Below, piece after piece: positions 37,601 to 46,701 of a stretch of 64,000 nucleotides of DNA; within the stretch, counting starts at the first letter, position 1; every line of letters begins with the position of its first letter. The stretch is taken from positions 34,626 through 98,625 of the forward strand of contig JAAEZH010000002.1 of assembly GCA_018222965.1 (NCBI GenBank). Direction: 5' to 3'. A model generated the notes under the pieces. The model saw only the letters and a list, made by a program, of their open reading frames with translations. It made no database searches and was not told where the DNA came from. A program made the translations under genes and the position numbers. This DNA is from Bacteroidota bacterium. GTDB taxonomy: Bacteria > Bacteroidota > Bacteroidia > Chitinophagales > Saprospiraceae.

Positions 37601-38782
37601 ATGAGCATAGATTCAAAATACCGGGAAAAAATTTCAGCTTTTCTGGGGCTGGAAGAAACAGCGATAGGTCTGTTCTGGAAAGGCAGGGTAGGTTTGTATG
37701 GATTGTTGCAGGTAATGGGAGTGAGGCCAGGAGATGAAGTTATTATTCCGGCTTTTACCTGTGTGGTAGTTCCTAATGCCATAAAATACCTGGGGGCAAC
37801 CCCTGTTTATGTAGATGTGAATCCGGATACCTACAACATGGGGCCGGAGGAAGTGGAGAAGCATATTACTTCAAATACCCGGGTAATCATTGCTCAAAAT
37901 ACTTTTGGGCTTTCGCCGAATTTAGACCCTTTTGTTGCTCTTGCCCACAAGCACAAACTCCGACTGATTGAAGATTGCACCCATGGGTTTGGCGGTAGTT
38001 ACCAGGGCCAACCCAATGGAACGGTAGCTGAAGCTTCTTTTTTTTCTACCCAGTGGAATAAGCCATACTCCACCGGACTTGGCGGCATTACCGTCTGCCA
38101 GGACCCGCAACTTGCCCGTCAAATCCGAAACTGGGAAGCTTCGCTGGAGTCTCCGGGGTTCTTCAAGCGAAATTTGCTGCAGGCCCAGTTGATGGCGAGA
38201 GACCACCTGCTCAAACCAGCGCTTTACTGGCAGCTGTTAAAGTTATATCGTTTGTTGAGCGCAAAGGGGATCATAACCGGATCCTCGAGCGGCGGCGAAC
38301 TGGAAGGCATTCAAATGCCGGCCGATTATCTAATGCAGATGAGCGGGATACAGAAGAAAAGGGGATTGAAAGCACTTGCGGACTGGGAGGCCAATAAGGC
38401 CCATCGGCAGAAACTGGCTGCCTTGTATACCGAAGCACTATCAGATCTATCTGTCCCCTTGCCAGGCGATACTCCATACGCCAGTCATACCTATATTAAA
38501 TATCCTCTTTTGGTAAGAGACCGGGATTATATTTTTGGGGAAGCCGAAAAAGAGCGGGTGCCGCTTGGAGACTGGATGTTGAGTCCGATACATCCGGTAC
38601 GGGAAGGATTTGAAAAATGGGATTACCCTTATGGAAAAAATCCCCGGGCCGAGTTCTTGAGCGATCATGTGATCAACCTGCAAACCGATCCGGGGATTTC
38701 ACTGGATGTGGCCAGGCGAAGTGCGGCCTTTATCCGAAATCACAAAAATCAACTTTACCGTAAAGAGGAGCTTCCTTTTTGA
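37601..38782 (+). CDS. DegT/DnrJ/EryC1/StrS-family PLP aminotransferase
   Basis: 393 residues. The family makes amino sugars for surface glycans or antibiotics. N-terminal GRVGLYGLLQVMGVRPGDEV and IIPAFTCVVVPNAIKYLGAT, the cofactor Asp in LIEDCTHGFGGSYQG, and the Schiff-base Lys in SFFSTQWNKPYSTGLGGI (an insertion-like variant of the usual SxxxxKxx). The C-terminal part (SHTYIKYPLLVRDR, SPIHPVREGFEKWDYPYGKN) binds substrate. No sugar-nucleotide genes are next to it. Its stop abuts the stop of the convergent SCO gene. Confidence 0.85.
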   Translation: MSIDSKYREKISAFLGLEETAIGLFWKGRVGLYGLLQVMGVRPGDEVIIPAFTCVVVPNAIKYLGATPVYVDVNPDTYNMGPEEVEKHITSNTRVIIAQNTFGLSPNLDPFVALAHKHKLRLIEDCTHGFGGSYQGQPNGTVAEASFFSTQWNKPYSTGLGGITVCQDPQLARQIRNWEASLESPGFFKRNLLQAQLMARDHLLKPALYWQLLKLYRLLSAKGIITGSSSGGELEGIQMPADYLMQMSGIQKKRGLKALADWEANKAHRQKLAALYTEALSDLSVPLPGDTPYASHTYIKYPLLVRDRDYIFGEAEKERVPLGDWMLSPIHPVREGFEKWDYPYGKNPRAEFLSDHVINLQTDPGISLDVARRSAAFIRNHKNQLYRKEELPF

Positions 38783-39427
38783 TTATCCGGCATTATCACC
38801 TTTGTATTCTGTTTCAAGCAATTGCTCCACATCTTTAATAAAGCGGTCCACATCTTCCGGATCTGTTCCATTGCAGAAAGATCGAACGTGCCTGTCTTTA
38901 TCAACGAGAATTAAGCGTCCGCTGTGATCAAAACCGCCGGGTGCATCCGGATTCTCAACCGCAACACTAAAGTAGTCGTCGGCAATGTCGAAGATTTCTT
39001 CTTTATCACCTGTTACAAAGTGCCATTTATTGGAAGAGACGCCCAGCCCTTCGGCGTAAGCCTTTAAGCGGGGAATGGTGTCGTGTTTTACATCAATCGT
39101 ATGAGCAAGCAACAACACGCGGTCATCCTGCTTGAAGCGGTCGTGTACACGCAACATTTCCTTGGTCACTTTTGGGCAAATGCTTGGACAAGAGACAAAG
39201 AAAAAGTCGACTATATATGCCTTGTCGGCGAAAGTCTTATTGGTAACAAGCTGGCTATCCTGATTGATGAATTCAAAATCGGGGATTTTTGGATAAATAG
39301 TATCTCCTTCCACAATGTCGCGATTCCCTAAAATAGGGAGGTTTTCCTGTTCCGGAGAACAGGCCATAAATTGAAAGGTAAAGACCAAGAGCAACAGGTA
39401 GTTTACACTGTTTTTGCTAAGCATCAT
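38783..39427 (-). CDS. SCO1/SenC-family copper-binding lipoprotein
   Basis: 214 residues from ATG 39427 (ATG 39424 also possible; a TTG at 39436 is unlikely). Lipobox-like FMACSPE. Thioredoxin fold with the copper-binding CxxxC in FFFVSCPSICPKVTKEM and the third ligand His in GGFDHSGRLILVDKDRH. SCO proteins deliver copper to the CuA site of cytochrome c oxidase. It follows a lipoprotein gene by about 12 bases, so the two form an operon. Confidence 0.92.
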   Translation of the reverse strand: MMLSKNSVNYLLLLVFTFQFMACSPEQENLPILGNRDIVEGDTIYPKIPDFEFINQDSQLVTNKTFADKAYIVDFFFVSCPSICPKVTKEMLRVHDRFKQDDRVLLLAHTIDVKHDTIPRLKAYAEGLGVSSNKWHFVTGDKEEIFDIADDYFSVAVENPDAPGGFDHSGRLILVDKDRHVRSFCNGTDPEDVDRFIKDVEQLLETEYKGDNAG

Positions 39428-39439
39428 AATGAACAATTA

Positions 39440-39928
39440 TCAGTTTCGTTGAGGTGTAAGCGAAATGCCTTTAGTGTCTGCACGATCCTTGAGCAATTCT
39501 TCTGCAGCTTCAAATGCTTCAGAAAATTTCTTTTCAACGCTGGCTGCCTGTTCTTCCTGAATAGCGAGTTGGTTCATGATTTCCTCATGGGATTTTGTTT
39601 CCCGAAGTTTTACGGGATTGGAAGGGCCTAATTCCTGCATCCAGGTCATCATGGATTCCTCCGCATCTTCGATAATAGCTATGGTTGATTCAACGGCTGC
39701 TTGTTTTTCGGCCGGAGCATCCTTTTTCCATTCGGTCAACTTTTTGGCCAATTGACGAAGGTTGCCCATTCTGGGCATGATCTCATCATGACGATCGAGT
39801 ATCGTATTATAGGTCTCCATTTCCAACCCTTGAGGATTTTTTGTAGTTGTTTCTGTCTGCTCTCCATCGGCATTATTTGCACAAGCCGCCATTCCGGCTA
39901 CCAGGAGAAAGAATAAGATCTTTTTCAT
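39440..39928 (-). CDS. small helical lipoprotein upstream of sco
   Basis: 162 residues from ATG 39928 (MKKILFFLLVAGMAACANNA; lipobox MAAC). The rest is alpha-helical and charged: YNTILDRHDEIMPRMGNLRQ, LTEWKKDAPAEKQAAVESTI, MMTWMQELG. I know no function for it. Co-transcription with the SCO gene suggests a part in copper handling or respiratory-chain assembly; the His and Met residues in RHDEIMPRM are compatible with metal binding, but that is speculation. Confidence 0.75.
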   Translation of the reverse strand: MKKILFFLLVAGMAACANNADGEQTETTTKNPQGLEMETYNTILDRHDEIMPRMGNLRQLAKKLTEWKKDAPAEKQAAVESTIAIIEDAEESMMTWMQELGPSNPVKLRETKSHEEIMNQLAIQEEQAASVEKKFSEAFEAAEELLKDRADTKGISLTPQRN

Positions 39929-39951
39929 AGAAATTTCACTTTTAAATTTTG

Positions 39952-39960
39952 GCAAAGATA
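39952..39960 (-). promoter_or_regulatory. -7 box of the lipoprotein-sco operon
   Basis: TATCTTTGC on the minus strand, 23 bases before the ATG at 39928. Confidence 0.75.
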
Positions 39961-40035
39961 ATAATCGTTTGCTTGCTTAGTGGCGTCAACCCGTGCCATT
40001 CCGGAAGATTCTGAAAAGAAGGATTAAGCAACTTG

Positions 40036-40065
40036 ATTGTAACCATTGTGTGTTTCAATTGTAAC
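40036..40065. promoter_or_regulatory. direct repeat upstream of the cryptochrome gene
   Basis: ATTGTAAC occurs at 40036-40043 and 40058-40065, 22 bases apart (two helical turns), between the divergent lipoprotein and cryptochrome genes. Possible regulator sites; no factor can be named. Confidence 0.35.
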
Positions 40066-40136
40066 AACATTTTTGATCAGGGATTGTTAGCTAAGTACAA
40101 TCATTTTTACTCGTTTCTGACCAGAAAAACTTTCCT

Positions 40137-41576
40137 ATGCAACAGCCAAAAAGATCCATCCTGTGGTTTAGACAGGATCTGCGTTTACACGATAATGAGG
40201 CAATGGCTGAAGCACTTGCCCATTCTGACGAAATCATTCCCGTTTTTGTATTTGATCCTCGAATTTTTGAAGCTAAAACCCGATGGTTTGGTTTTCCCAA
40301 GACCGGAAAGTTCCGGACCAGATTCATATTAGAAAGTGTTGCAGACCTGCGGGAATCTCTGCGCAATCTTGGATCAGAACTATACATACGGGTAGGAAAG
40401 CCGGAAGAGGAATTATTCGAGATGGCTCATCAGTGTAAAACGAGTTGGGTGTTTTGCAACCGGGAACGGACACCTGAGGAGGTAGAAGTACAGGATGCAC
40501 TGGAACGCAATTTATGGTCTATAGGCCAGGAGATGCGATACTCCAGAGGCAAAATGTTATACTATACCTCAGACCTGCCTTTTCCCATCACACATACGCC
40601 CGATGTGTTTACGCAGTTCCGCAAAGAAGTGGAGCGGATCGTTCAGGTTAGAGAGCCTCTTCCTGTGCCGGATAGCCTGGAGCCGCTGACCCTAAGGTTA
40701 GAGTCTGGCGAAATCCCCGGCTTACAGGATTTTGGACATGATGAATTCGAATGGGACTCTCGTTCGGTATTGTCTTTTGAAGGAGGAGAAACGGCCGGAT
40801 TAGAAAGGCTGCGCTACTATTTGTGGGAATCGGATCAGGCAACTACCTACAAAAAGACCCGAAATGAAATGTTGGGCGGGGATTATTCCACCAAGTTTTC
40901 TGCCTGGTTGGCACAGGGATGTTTGTCTCCAAAAATGATTTATCACGAATTGAAAGCCTACGAAGCGGAAAGAGGTGCAAACGATTCTACTTACTGGATC
41001 TTTTTTGAATTACTGTGGCGTGATTTTTTCCGCTTGATGGGCAAAAAATACGAGGAAAAAATCTTTTTGAAAGGTGGGATCAAAGAGCAGTCGGATGCTG
41101 ATTTAGAGTCCGACAGTAAGCGATTCAATCTGTGGAAAGACGGGCGGACAGGAGTCCCTTTTATTGATGCCAACATGATTGAGTTGAACAAAACCGGATT
41201 CATGTCCAATCGGGGACGGCAAAACGTAGCTTCCTTTTTGGTGAGTGATCTGAAAGTCAATTGGCAAATGGGCGCTGAGTATTTTGAGTCTCTTCTTATT
41301 GATTATGATGTAATGAGTAACTGGGGAAATTGGAATTATGTGGCCGGTGTGGGTAGTGACCCCAGAGAGGATCGCTATTTCAACATCTTAAGCCAGGCAC
41401 GCAGGTATGATCCAAAAGGGGATTATGTGAAAACCTGGATTCCGGCACTGGAAGAGTTGCCGGCTGATAAGGTTCATTGCCCGGATACCCTGAGCGGAGA
41501 GGAGCAAAAGAACTGGCACGTGCGTTTGGGAGATGATTATCCCAATTCGCTCGTGAGCAGCAGTCGTTGGGCGTAA
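40137..41576 (+). CDS. DASH-type cryptochrome/photolyase
   Basis: 479 residues. N-terminal photolyase domain for an antenna cofactor (SILWFRQDLRLHDNEAMAEA, KTGKFRTRFILESVADLRES) and C-terminal FAD domain (YKKTRNEMLGGDYSTKFSAW, FFELLWRDFFRLMGKKY, NRGRQNVASFLVSDLKVNW, YDVMSNWGNWNYVAGVGSDP, REDRYFNILSQARRYDP). The SKFSAWLAxG and WNYVAGVGxDPREDRxFN patterns are those of CRY-DASH, which repairs cyclobutane dimers in single-stranded or looped DNA. Monocistronic; it abuts the convergent lolD-like stop. Confidence 0.92.
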   Translation: MQQPKRSILWFRQDLRLHDNEAMAEALAHSDEIIPVFVFDPRIFEAKTRWFGFPKTGKFRTRFILESVADLRESLRNLGSELYIRVGKPEEELFEMAHQCKTSWVFCNRERTPEEVEVQDALERNLWSIGQEMRYSRGKMLYYTSDLPFPITHTPDVFTQFRKEVERIVQVREPLPVPDSLEPLTLRLESGEIPGLQDFGHDEFEWDSRSVLSFEGGETAGLERLRYYLWESDQATTYKKTRNEMLGGDYSTKFSAWLAQGCLSPKMIYHELKAYEAERGANDSTYWIFFELLWRDFFRLMGKKYEEKIFLKGGIKEQSDADLESDSKRFNLWKDGRTGVPFIDANMIELNKTGFMSNRGRQNVASFLVSDLKVNWQMGAEYFESLLIDYDVMSNWGNWNYVAGVGSDPREDRYFNILSQARRYDPKGDYVKTWIPALEELPADKVHCPDTLSGEEQKNWHVRLGDDYPNSLVSSSRWA

Positions 41577-42230
41577 TTAACTTTGGATTAGCCCGTCAAC
41601 CATTTGGAGGCGACGGTCGCTCATTTTGGCGAGTTCTTCGTTGTGCGTCACGATGACAAAGGTTTGCTGAAAATCTTTCCGCAGATTAAAGAGCAATTGG
41701 TGTAATTCTTTGGAGGAAGCTGAATCCAGGTTACCGGATGGTTCGTCTGCAAATACAACTTCCGGGTCATTTATAAGTGCTCTTGCAACGGCAACCCTTT
41801 GTTGTTCTCCGCCGGACATTTGACCCGGCTTATGCGCCATCCTTTCGGTCAGGCCGAGATAATCCAGGAGTTCTTTGGCTTTCTTTTCGGCGAAAGCCTG
41901 TGTTTTTTTGCCAATGTAAGCCGGGATACAAACATTTTCGAGTGCGGTAAATTCCGGTAAGAGGTGATGGAACTGAAAAACAAATCCGATGTGCTCGTTG
42001 CGGTAGGCAGCCAGCTTCTTGGTCTTTAAGGAAAATACATCGGTATCATTGAGGACTACCTGGCCTTCATCCGGTCTGTCGATAGTACCCAGAATGTGGA
42101 GCAGCGTACTTTTTCCGGCACCTGACTTACCTACAATGCTTACAACCTCTCCTTTTTCGATTTCGAGGTCTACGCCTTTTAGAACCTGAAGGTCTCCGTA
42201 GTTTTTCCGAATGTTGGTGGTTTTGATCAT
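41577..42230 (-). CDS. LolD/MacB-type ABC transporter ATP-binding protein
   Basis: 217 residues. Walker [10 protein letters not shown]-loop [17 protein letters not shown], signature [15 protein letters not shown], Walker [14 protein letters not shown], and switch His in [12 protein letters not shown]. The [16 protein letters not shown] and DEPSGNLDS segments are typical of the LolD/MacB/FtsE branch that serves lipoprotein release or export. No membrane subunit is adjacent; in Bacteroidota these genes are often separate. Own promoter. Confidence 0.88.
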   Translation of the reverse strand: MIKTTNIRKNYGDLQVLKGVDLEIEKGEVVSIVGKSGAGKSTLLHILGTIDRPDEGQVVLNDTDVFSLKTKKLAAYRNEHIGFVFQFHHLLPEFTALENVCIPAYIGKKTQAFAEKKAKELLDYLGLTERMAHKPGQMSGGEQQRVAVARALINDPEVVFADEPSGNLDSASSKELHQLLFNLRKDFQQTFVIVTHNEELAKMSDRRLQMVDGLIQS

Positions 42231-42257
42231 AAGCGTTTGACTGTCATTGGCAGCGGC

Positions 42258-42287
42258 TCAAAAATAGGAAAATAATTGACGCAGCAA
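42258..42287 (-). promoter_or_regulatory. promoter of the LolD-like gene
   Basis: Minus strand TTG (42287-42285), 18 bases, TATTTTTGA (42266-42258), 28 bases before the ATG. Confidence 0.65.
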
Positions 42288-42340
42288 GATGGAGGTTGGA
42301 TTTTCCCCAGAGCATTTGCAGAAATTTTCTAATTTCCCGT

Positions 42341-43102
42341 ATGGAACGGAATAATCCGATCCGGGCATTGATCGTTGACGACGAGCCACACTGTCTCGAA
42401 TTGCTTGCTTTAGAGCTGAAAAATCACTGTCCGGAAGTGGAAATTATAGAACAATGCCCTTCAGGCAAATGCGGAATTAAAGCCATTCAACAGCTTGATC
42501 CCGAATTGGTATTTCTGGATATCGACATGCCTTATCTGAATGGGTTTGAGATGCTCGATTTAATACCTTCTCCAAAGTTTAAGGTGATATTTACAACAGC
42601 ACATGATGAATTTGCCATTCAGGCATTTCGGATCAGTGCAGTAGATTATCTTCTTAAACCAATCGATGGGAAGGAATTGCGTCGAGCGGTGGATAAGTAT
42701 CGGGACCAGCGGGAATCGACAGCGGCCAATCGCCAGGTAGAGTTTTTGCTGCGGCAGATCGAAGATTTTCGAAAAGATAAACTTCAACGGGTGGCTTTTC
42801 CAACTTTTGAGGGATTGGTATTTGTGGATTTGGAAGATATCTTATACTGCCGCTCGGAGAGCAACTATTGTCACGTAATTTTGCAAAACTCCGATAACCT
42901 GTTAATCTCCAAGACGCTGAAGGAGGTGGAAGAGATGTTGCAGCCTTTTTCTTTTCTGAGGGTACACAATTCCTTTTTGGTGAATTTGAAAGAGATTTCT
43001 GAATTTCACAAAGCAGAGGGCGGATTTTTAATCATGAGTAATGGGGATGAAGTTCGGGTTTCCCGCTCGCGTCGCACCGACTTGCTGAATCATTTTGGCT
43101 AA
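42341..43102 (+). CDS. LytTR-family response regulator
   Basis: 253 residues from ATG 42341. Receiver domain at 1-125 (ALIVDDEPHCLELL; phosphoacceptor Asp60 in LVFLDIDMPYLNGFEM; TTAHDEFAIQAFRISAVDYL; LKPI Lys). LytTR DNA-binding domain at about 150-250 (GLVFVDLEDILYCRSESNYC, FLRVHNSFLVNLKEISEFHK, DEVRVSRSRR). Its stop overlaps the start of the kinase gene in TAATG, so they are translationally coupled and form one two-component system. Target genes unknown. Confidence 0.93.
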   Translation: MERNNPIRALIVDDEPHCLELLALELKNHCPEVEIIEQCPSGKCGIKAIQQLDPELVFLDIDMPYLNGFEMLDLIPSPKFKVIFTTAHDEFAIQAFRISAVDYLLKPIDGKELRRAVDKYRDQRESTAANRQVEFLLRQIEDFRKDKLQRVAFPTFEGLVFVDLEDILYCRSESNYCHVILQNSDNLLISKTLKEVEEMLQPFSFLRVHNSFLVNLKEISEFHKAEGGFLIMSNGDEVRVSRSRRTDLLNHFG

Positions 43103-44466
43103 TGATGGATGTGTTTAGGAAAAGTCCGGAACAATTGCATTGGCGGCAATCTTTTGAAGAGGAGTTACTTTTTGAAAATCTCAGGAAATCCCGTTTTCTT
43201 AGTTGGTTGGGCGTCTTGTTCTTTTTTCTGTTGATGACCCTTGACGCCACTCGTTATTTTCATCAGGAGTTTACCACAAAGGCAAAGATCATTCAGTCTT
43301 TAAGCCATTTTTGGTTTTTATTTTACATCATTCCGGCGGTGGTGATCCAGCGAAACTGGCTTAAAATCCTGCGAAACAACTATTCAAAAGGTCGGCAGAT
43401 AATCGGGTTGAACATCGGCTTACTGACAGTTTCATTGCTTACCCTGAGCGTAACCGGTCTGATTGACCGGGACAGCCTGGTCACCTTCCCGATATATATT
43501 TTGATCATAAATTTGGTGTATTTGCTCCCGACCAGAGAGCGGTTGTTGCTGAATATACTTAGCTTAATTGTGGTCGGTGGTGCCGTACTGATTATTCAGT
43601 GGGATGACATAAGCATGTTGATCGTTAATATGATAGAGCTTTTGGCCTTCACTATTCCGGTGTTTTTGGCAGCAGACTACCAATACAGTCAGAGAGGCAG
43701 GCAGTTTATCAATGAGCGGAGGCTGGAAAAGCAGAATGAGATAATAGAACGATCCCTCAAGCGGGAGTACGAAACAAAAATTGCTGAGTTGGAGCTCATG
43801 GCTTTACGGGCTCAGATGAATCCCCATTTTTTATTCAATGTATTGAATTCGATCCGCTTGTATGTGTTGAATAATAAGTCAGACCAGGCTGCCAATTACC
43901 TGAATAAGTTCTCCAGACTTATCCGACTCATTCTCAATAACTCCAAATCAGGCCTTGTATCTTTATCGGAGGAGCTTAAAGCACTAACCTTATACGTAGA
44001 GTTGGAACAATTTCGTTTTGACGACTCCTTTGATTTTGACCTGGAGGTATCTACCGAGTTGGATATCGATTTCGTAAAGATACCACCAACAATTTTACAG
44101 CCCTATGTAGAAAATGCTATTTGGCATGGACTCATGCATAAAGAAAAGGGGAGGGGCCATTTGTCTGTGCGCATATTTCCGAAAGGAGAGAATTTGTGGT
44201 TGCAAGTGGAGGATAATGGTATCGGACGGGAAATGGCTCAACAGGTAAGACCTGAAAAAACAACCAAGCACAAATCTATGGGCATGAAGATCACCTCAGA
44301 CAGGATAGCACTGTCTAATCGAATCTTTAAAACAAATGCCCGGGTAGAAATTGAGGATTTGAGAAACCCGGATACCCAAAAACCGACAGGGACCCGAGTG
44401 TCTATTTTCCTTCCTGTGCCTGGAGACCAGGTAAATTTCTCTTCCAATTTGCCATTCACTCATTGA
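43102..44466 (+). CDS. LytS/YehU-type sensor histidine kinase
   Basis: 454 residues (ATG 43102 or 43105). N-terminal half with about six hydrophobic helices (FLSWLGVLFFFLLMTLDA, HFWFLFYIIPAVVIQ, IYILIINLVYLLP and others), then a coiled-coil linker. His_kinase domain with phosphoacceptor His242 in MNPHFLFNVLNSIRLYVLN, and an ATPase domain with ENAIWHGLMHKEKG and VEDNGIGREMA. It lacks the usual 7TMR or GAF sensor names I could assign; the ligand is unknown. Confidence 0.92.
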   Translation: MMDVFRKSPEQLHWRQSFEEELLFENLRKSRFLSWLGVLFFFLLMTLDATRYFHQEFTTKAKIIQSLSHFWFLFYIIPAVVIQRNWLKILRNNYSKGRQIIGLNIGLLTVSLLTLSVTGLIDRDSLVTFPIYILIINLVYLLPTRERLLLNILSLIVVGGAVLIIQWDDISMLIVNMIELLAFTIPVFLAADYQYSQRGRQFINERRLEKQNEIIERSLKREYETKIAELELMALRAQMNPHFLFNVLNSIRLYVLNNKSDQAANYLNKFSRLIRLILNNSKSGLVSLSEELKALTLYVELEQFRFDDSFDFDLEVSTELDIDFVKIPPTILQPYVENAIWHGLMHKEKGRGHLSVRIFPKGENLWLQVEDNGIGREMAQQVRPEKTTKHKSMGMKITSDRIALSNRIFKTNARVEIEDLRNPDTQKPTGTRVSIFLPVPGDQVNFSSNLPFTH

Positions 44467-44594
44467 AACAATTCATTCACGAACCCGAATGGCACATTTG
44501 CAAAAAGGAGTTAATAAATGCCGGCAACCGGCTTATTTTTGTTGCAACTACCCTGTATGCCCCGTTTTTATTTGAAAACGGCCCCAAAAAACGG

Positions 44595-44627
44595 AAGCCG
44601 ACCCTCCCTTGAGGATCGGCTTTTTCT
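44595..44627 (+). terminator. terminator of the two-component operon
   Basis: AAGCCGACCCTC / GAGGATCGGCTT with loop CCTT and T5CT4; one mismatch. Confidence 0.85.
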
Positions 44628-44701
44628 TTTGTGTGAAGTTGCTTTGTAAATCACAGGATTGCCCGCTTACTAAGCAGCATTTGTATGATACCTCCTTCAG
44701 A

Positions 44702-46405
44702 TTACCAGAAGTAACCTACCAGTAAGGCAGTCAGAATCAGCAAGCCAACGGCCAGGTATCGATAGTTGAGATACCACGGCAATGCCTGAAGCTCTTCAGA
44801 TTCATCCTTAAACATGCTTTTCTTCCAGGTGTAGTGCTCAACCTGATCTTCTCTTGGTGCTTGTGTAAACATACTTACGACAGCATTCACGGCCAGGGAT
44901 ACAACAAACAGCCAGAATGTGCGATGCAGGAAGTGCATATTGTTTAAGCCTTCAAACCAATCAAATGTCTTGGAGAGAACGGCGAAAATGGAGAATGCAA
45001 ATCCAAACAACAAACACGCAATGGATCCGGTGCTTGTCGCCCGTTTCCAGAAAAGCCCCAGAATAAAGGTTGCGGCAACTGGCGGAGCAATGTAACTCAG
45101 GATATCCTGCAGGTATTCCCAGAGCGAATCAAATTTTTCGATCTGCGGAGCCCACAGGGAAGCCAGAACTACCAGTACAAGGGTGGTAATCTGTCCGGCG
45201 CGAACCAGTTGTTGGCTCGTCATCTCTGGTCTCAATTTCCGCACAAAATCCATGGTCACAAGGGTCGAGGCAGAGTTGAAGGTTGCGGATACACTAGACA
45301 TCATGGCTGCAAGCAATCCGGCCAGTACAAGTCCAAGTACTCCTTTGGGGAGGAGATTGAAAAGCAACAATGGATAAGTTGCATTGGGACAATCGGCCAG
45401 GTTCTCACAAATGGTTCCATCCGGCAGTGCATAATTCATGGCTGTCAGATCCAGGTCTGAAAACAGCAGAATGGCACAGGTACCCGGAAGTACCATGATG
45501 AATAGAACCGGTAATTTCAGGAGTCCGGCAAAAAGAGCACCCCAGCGACCGTGGTTGAGATCTTTGGCTCCCAGTACCCTTTGTACCATAAACTGGTTGT
45601 TTGCCCAGAAGTAGAACCCAAGGATAGGTGCACCAAACAAGAGCCCTGTCCAGGGCATAAAGTCATCATTGGCCGGCCTCACAAGACTGAGGACTTCTTC
45701 GGCCGATTTAAGGACCACCCCGCCTTCCTGAACAAATTCTCCGGCTGCTGCTTTGGCATCCAGGCCGGCAATCATACCACTCCAGCCTCCCACTTCGGAG
45801 AAAGCGAAGTAGGTGATCATACAAGAACCCAGAATGAGCAGGATCGCCTGCACCACTTCTGTTTGAATGACCGAGTTCAATCCACCGGGGATGGTATAGG
45901 CTGCTGCTGCAAATGCCAGGGTTACAATGATCGCCCAGCCGGGGACCTCCGGGAACATCAGTTTCAATACAATATTTCCAACATACAGACCGGCAGCTGT
46001 GTCAATCAACACATTTCCGACAATGGTTATAAAGGAAAAATAGTAACGGGATCTCTGGTCGTACCTGCGTTCCAGAAATTCCGGCATGGTATACACTTTG
46101 GATTTCAGGTAAAAGGGCAGAAAGAATATGGCAAAGAAGATCAACACCACGGCTGCCAGCCATTCGTAGTTGAAAACGTGGGTGTTGGTCTTAAAGGCAT
46201 CACCGGCAAGTCCGACGAGGGTTGAGCTGGAGATGTTTGCTGCAAAAAGCGAAATACCAACAATAGGCCAAATCATATTCCGGCCTGCCAGAAAGTATTC
46301 CTCTGAATTTTTTCGCTTTCCATGGTATAAACCGTAGGCAATGATCAGTACGGCATAGCCGATCATAATGCCAATGTCCAGTGCACTTAAGGAGAAATTC
46401 GTCAT
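44702..46405 (-). CDS. sodium:solute symporter, SGLT-like
   Basis: 567 residues with about 14 membrane helices. SSS-family hallmarks: EEYFLAGRNMIWPIVGISLF, AANISSSTLVGLAGDAF, FLPFYLKSKVYTMPEFLERR, GLNSVIQTEVVQAILLILGS, and GLLAAMMSSVSATFNSASTL, whose serines lie at the second sodium site. SGLT-like members carry sugars, inositol or related solutes; the substrate cannot be read from sequence. It stands alone between a terminator upstream and the two-component operon terminator downstream. Confidence 0.9.
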   Translation of the reverse strand: MTNFSLSALDIGIMIGYAVLIIAYGLYHGKRKNSEEYFLAGRNMIWPIVGISLFAANISSSTLVGLAGDAFKTNTHVFNYEWLAAVVLIFFAIFFLPFYLKSKVYTMPEFLERRYDQRSRYYFSFITIVGNVLIDTAAGLYVGNIVLKLMFPEVPGWAIIVTLAFAAAAYTIPGGLNSVIQTEVVQAILLILGSCMITYFAFSEVGGWSGMIAGLDAKAAAGEFVQEGGVVLKSAEEVLSLVRPANDDFMPWTGLLFGAPILGFYFWANNQFMVQRVLGAKDLNHGRWGALFAGLLKLPVLFIMVLPGTCAILLFSDLDLTAMNYALPDGTICENLADCPNATYPLLLFNLLPKGVLGLVLAGLLAAMMSSVSATFNSASTLVTMDFVRKLRPEMTSQQLVRAGQITTLVLVVLASLWAPQIEKFDSLWEYLQDILSYIAPPVAATFILGLFWKRATSTGSIACLLFGFAFSIFAVLSKTFDWFEGLNNMHFLHRTFWLFVVSLAVNAVVSMFTQAPREDQVEHYTWKKSMFKDESEELQALPWYLNYRYLAVGLLILTALLVGYFW

Positions 46406-46701
46406 GTTGCCTTTTTCATTGTTTTCAAAACAAAAAAAGAGCGAAGGTTTTAAAAGACTTCGCTCTTGTAAGAAATCACCCGACTGTTATTCTTTAAGGA
46501 TGTTCAAATCCTCTTTTGTTTTAAAGTAAAACATTCTTTTTGAAAACCGGAAGAGAATTCCGTAGAATATTTCTAATTGATCAGTGGATAAAGAAGATTG
46601 AACCGCCTTGTCATTGATTTTTGATCAATTGTTCGGTGCTAAGATAATGTAATCAGGACAATAAGCAAGCAATTTTTTAAGAAAATTTTAAGACTTTGGT
46701 T
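46406..46701. other. spacer with terminator
   Basis: Almost 300 bases, AT-rich, no gene. It holds the terminator at 46433-46465; the SSS promoter is not evident. Confidence 0.4.
46433..46465 (-). terminator. terminator downstream of the PLP lyase gene
   Basis: AAGAGCGAAG / CTTCGCTCTT, perfect 10-bp stem, with seven T on the minus strand. It lies 237 bases past the 46702 stop and just upstream of the SSS gene. Confidence 0.85.

Noticed and set aside
45551..46225. 224-codon plus-strand frame opposite the symporter
   Set aside because: Antisense shadow of a membrane protein gene, with no family resemblance.
46483..46520. Possible tRNA T-arm (GTTCAAATCC)
   Set aside because: No acceptor stem, D-arm or anticodon arm can be drawn around it.
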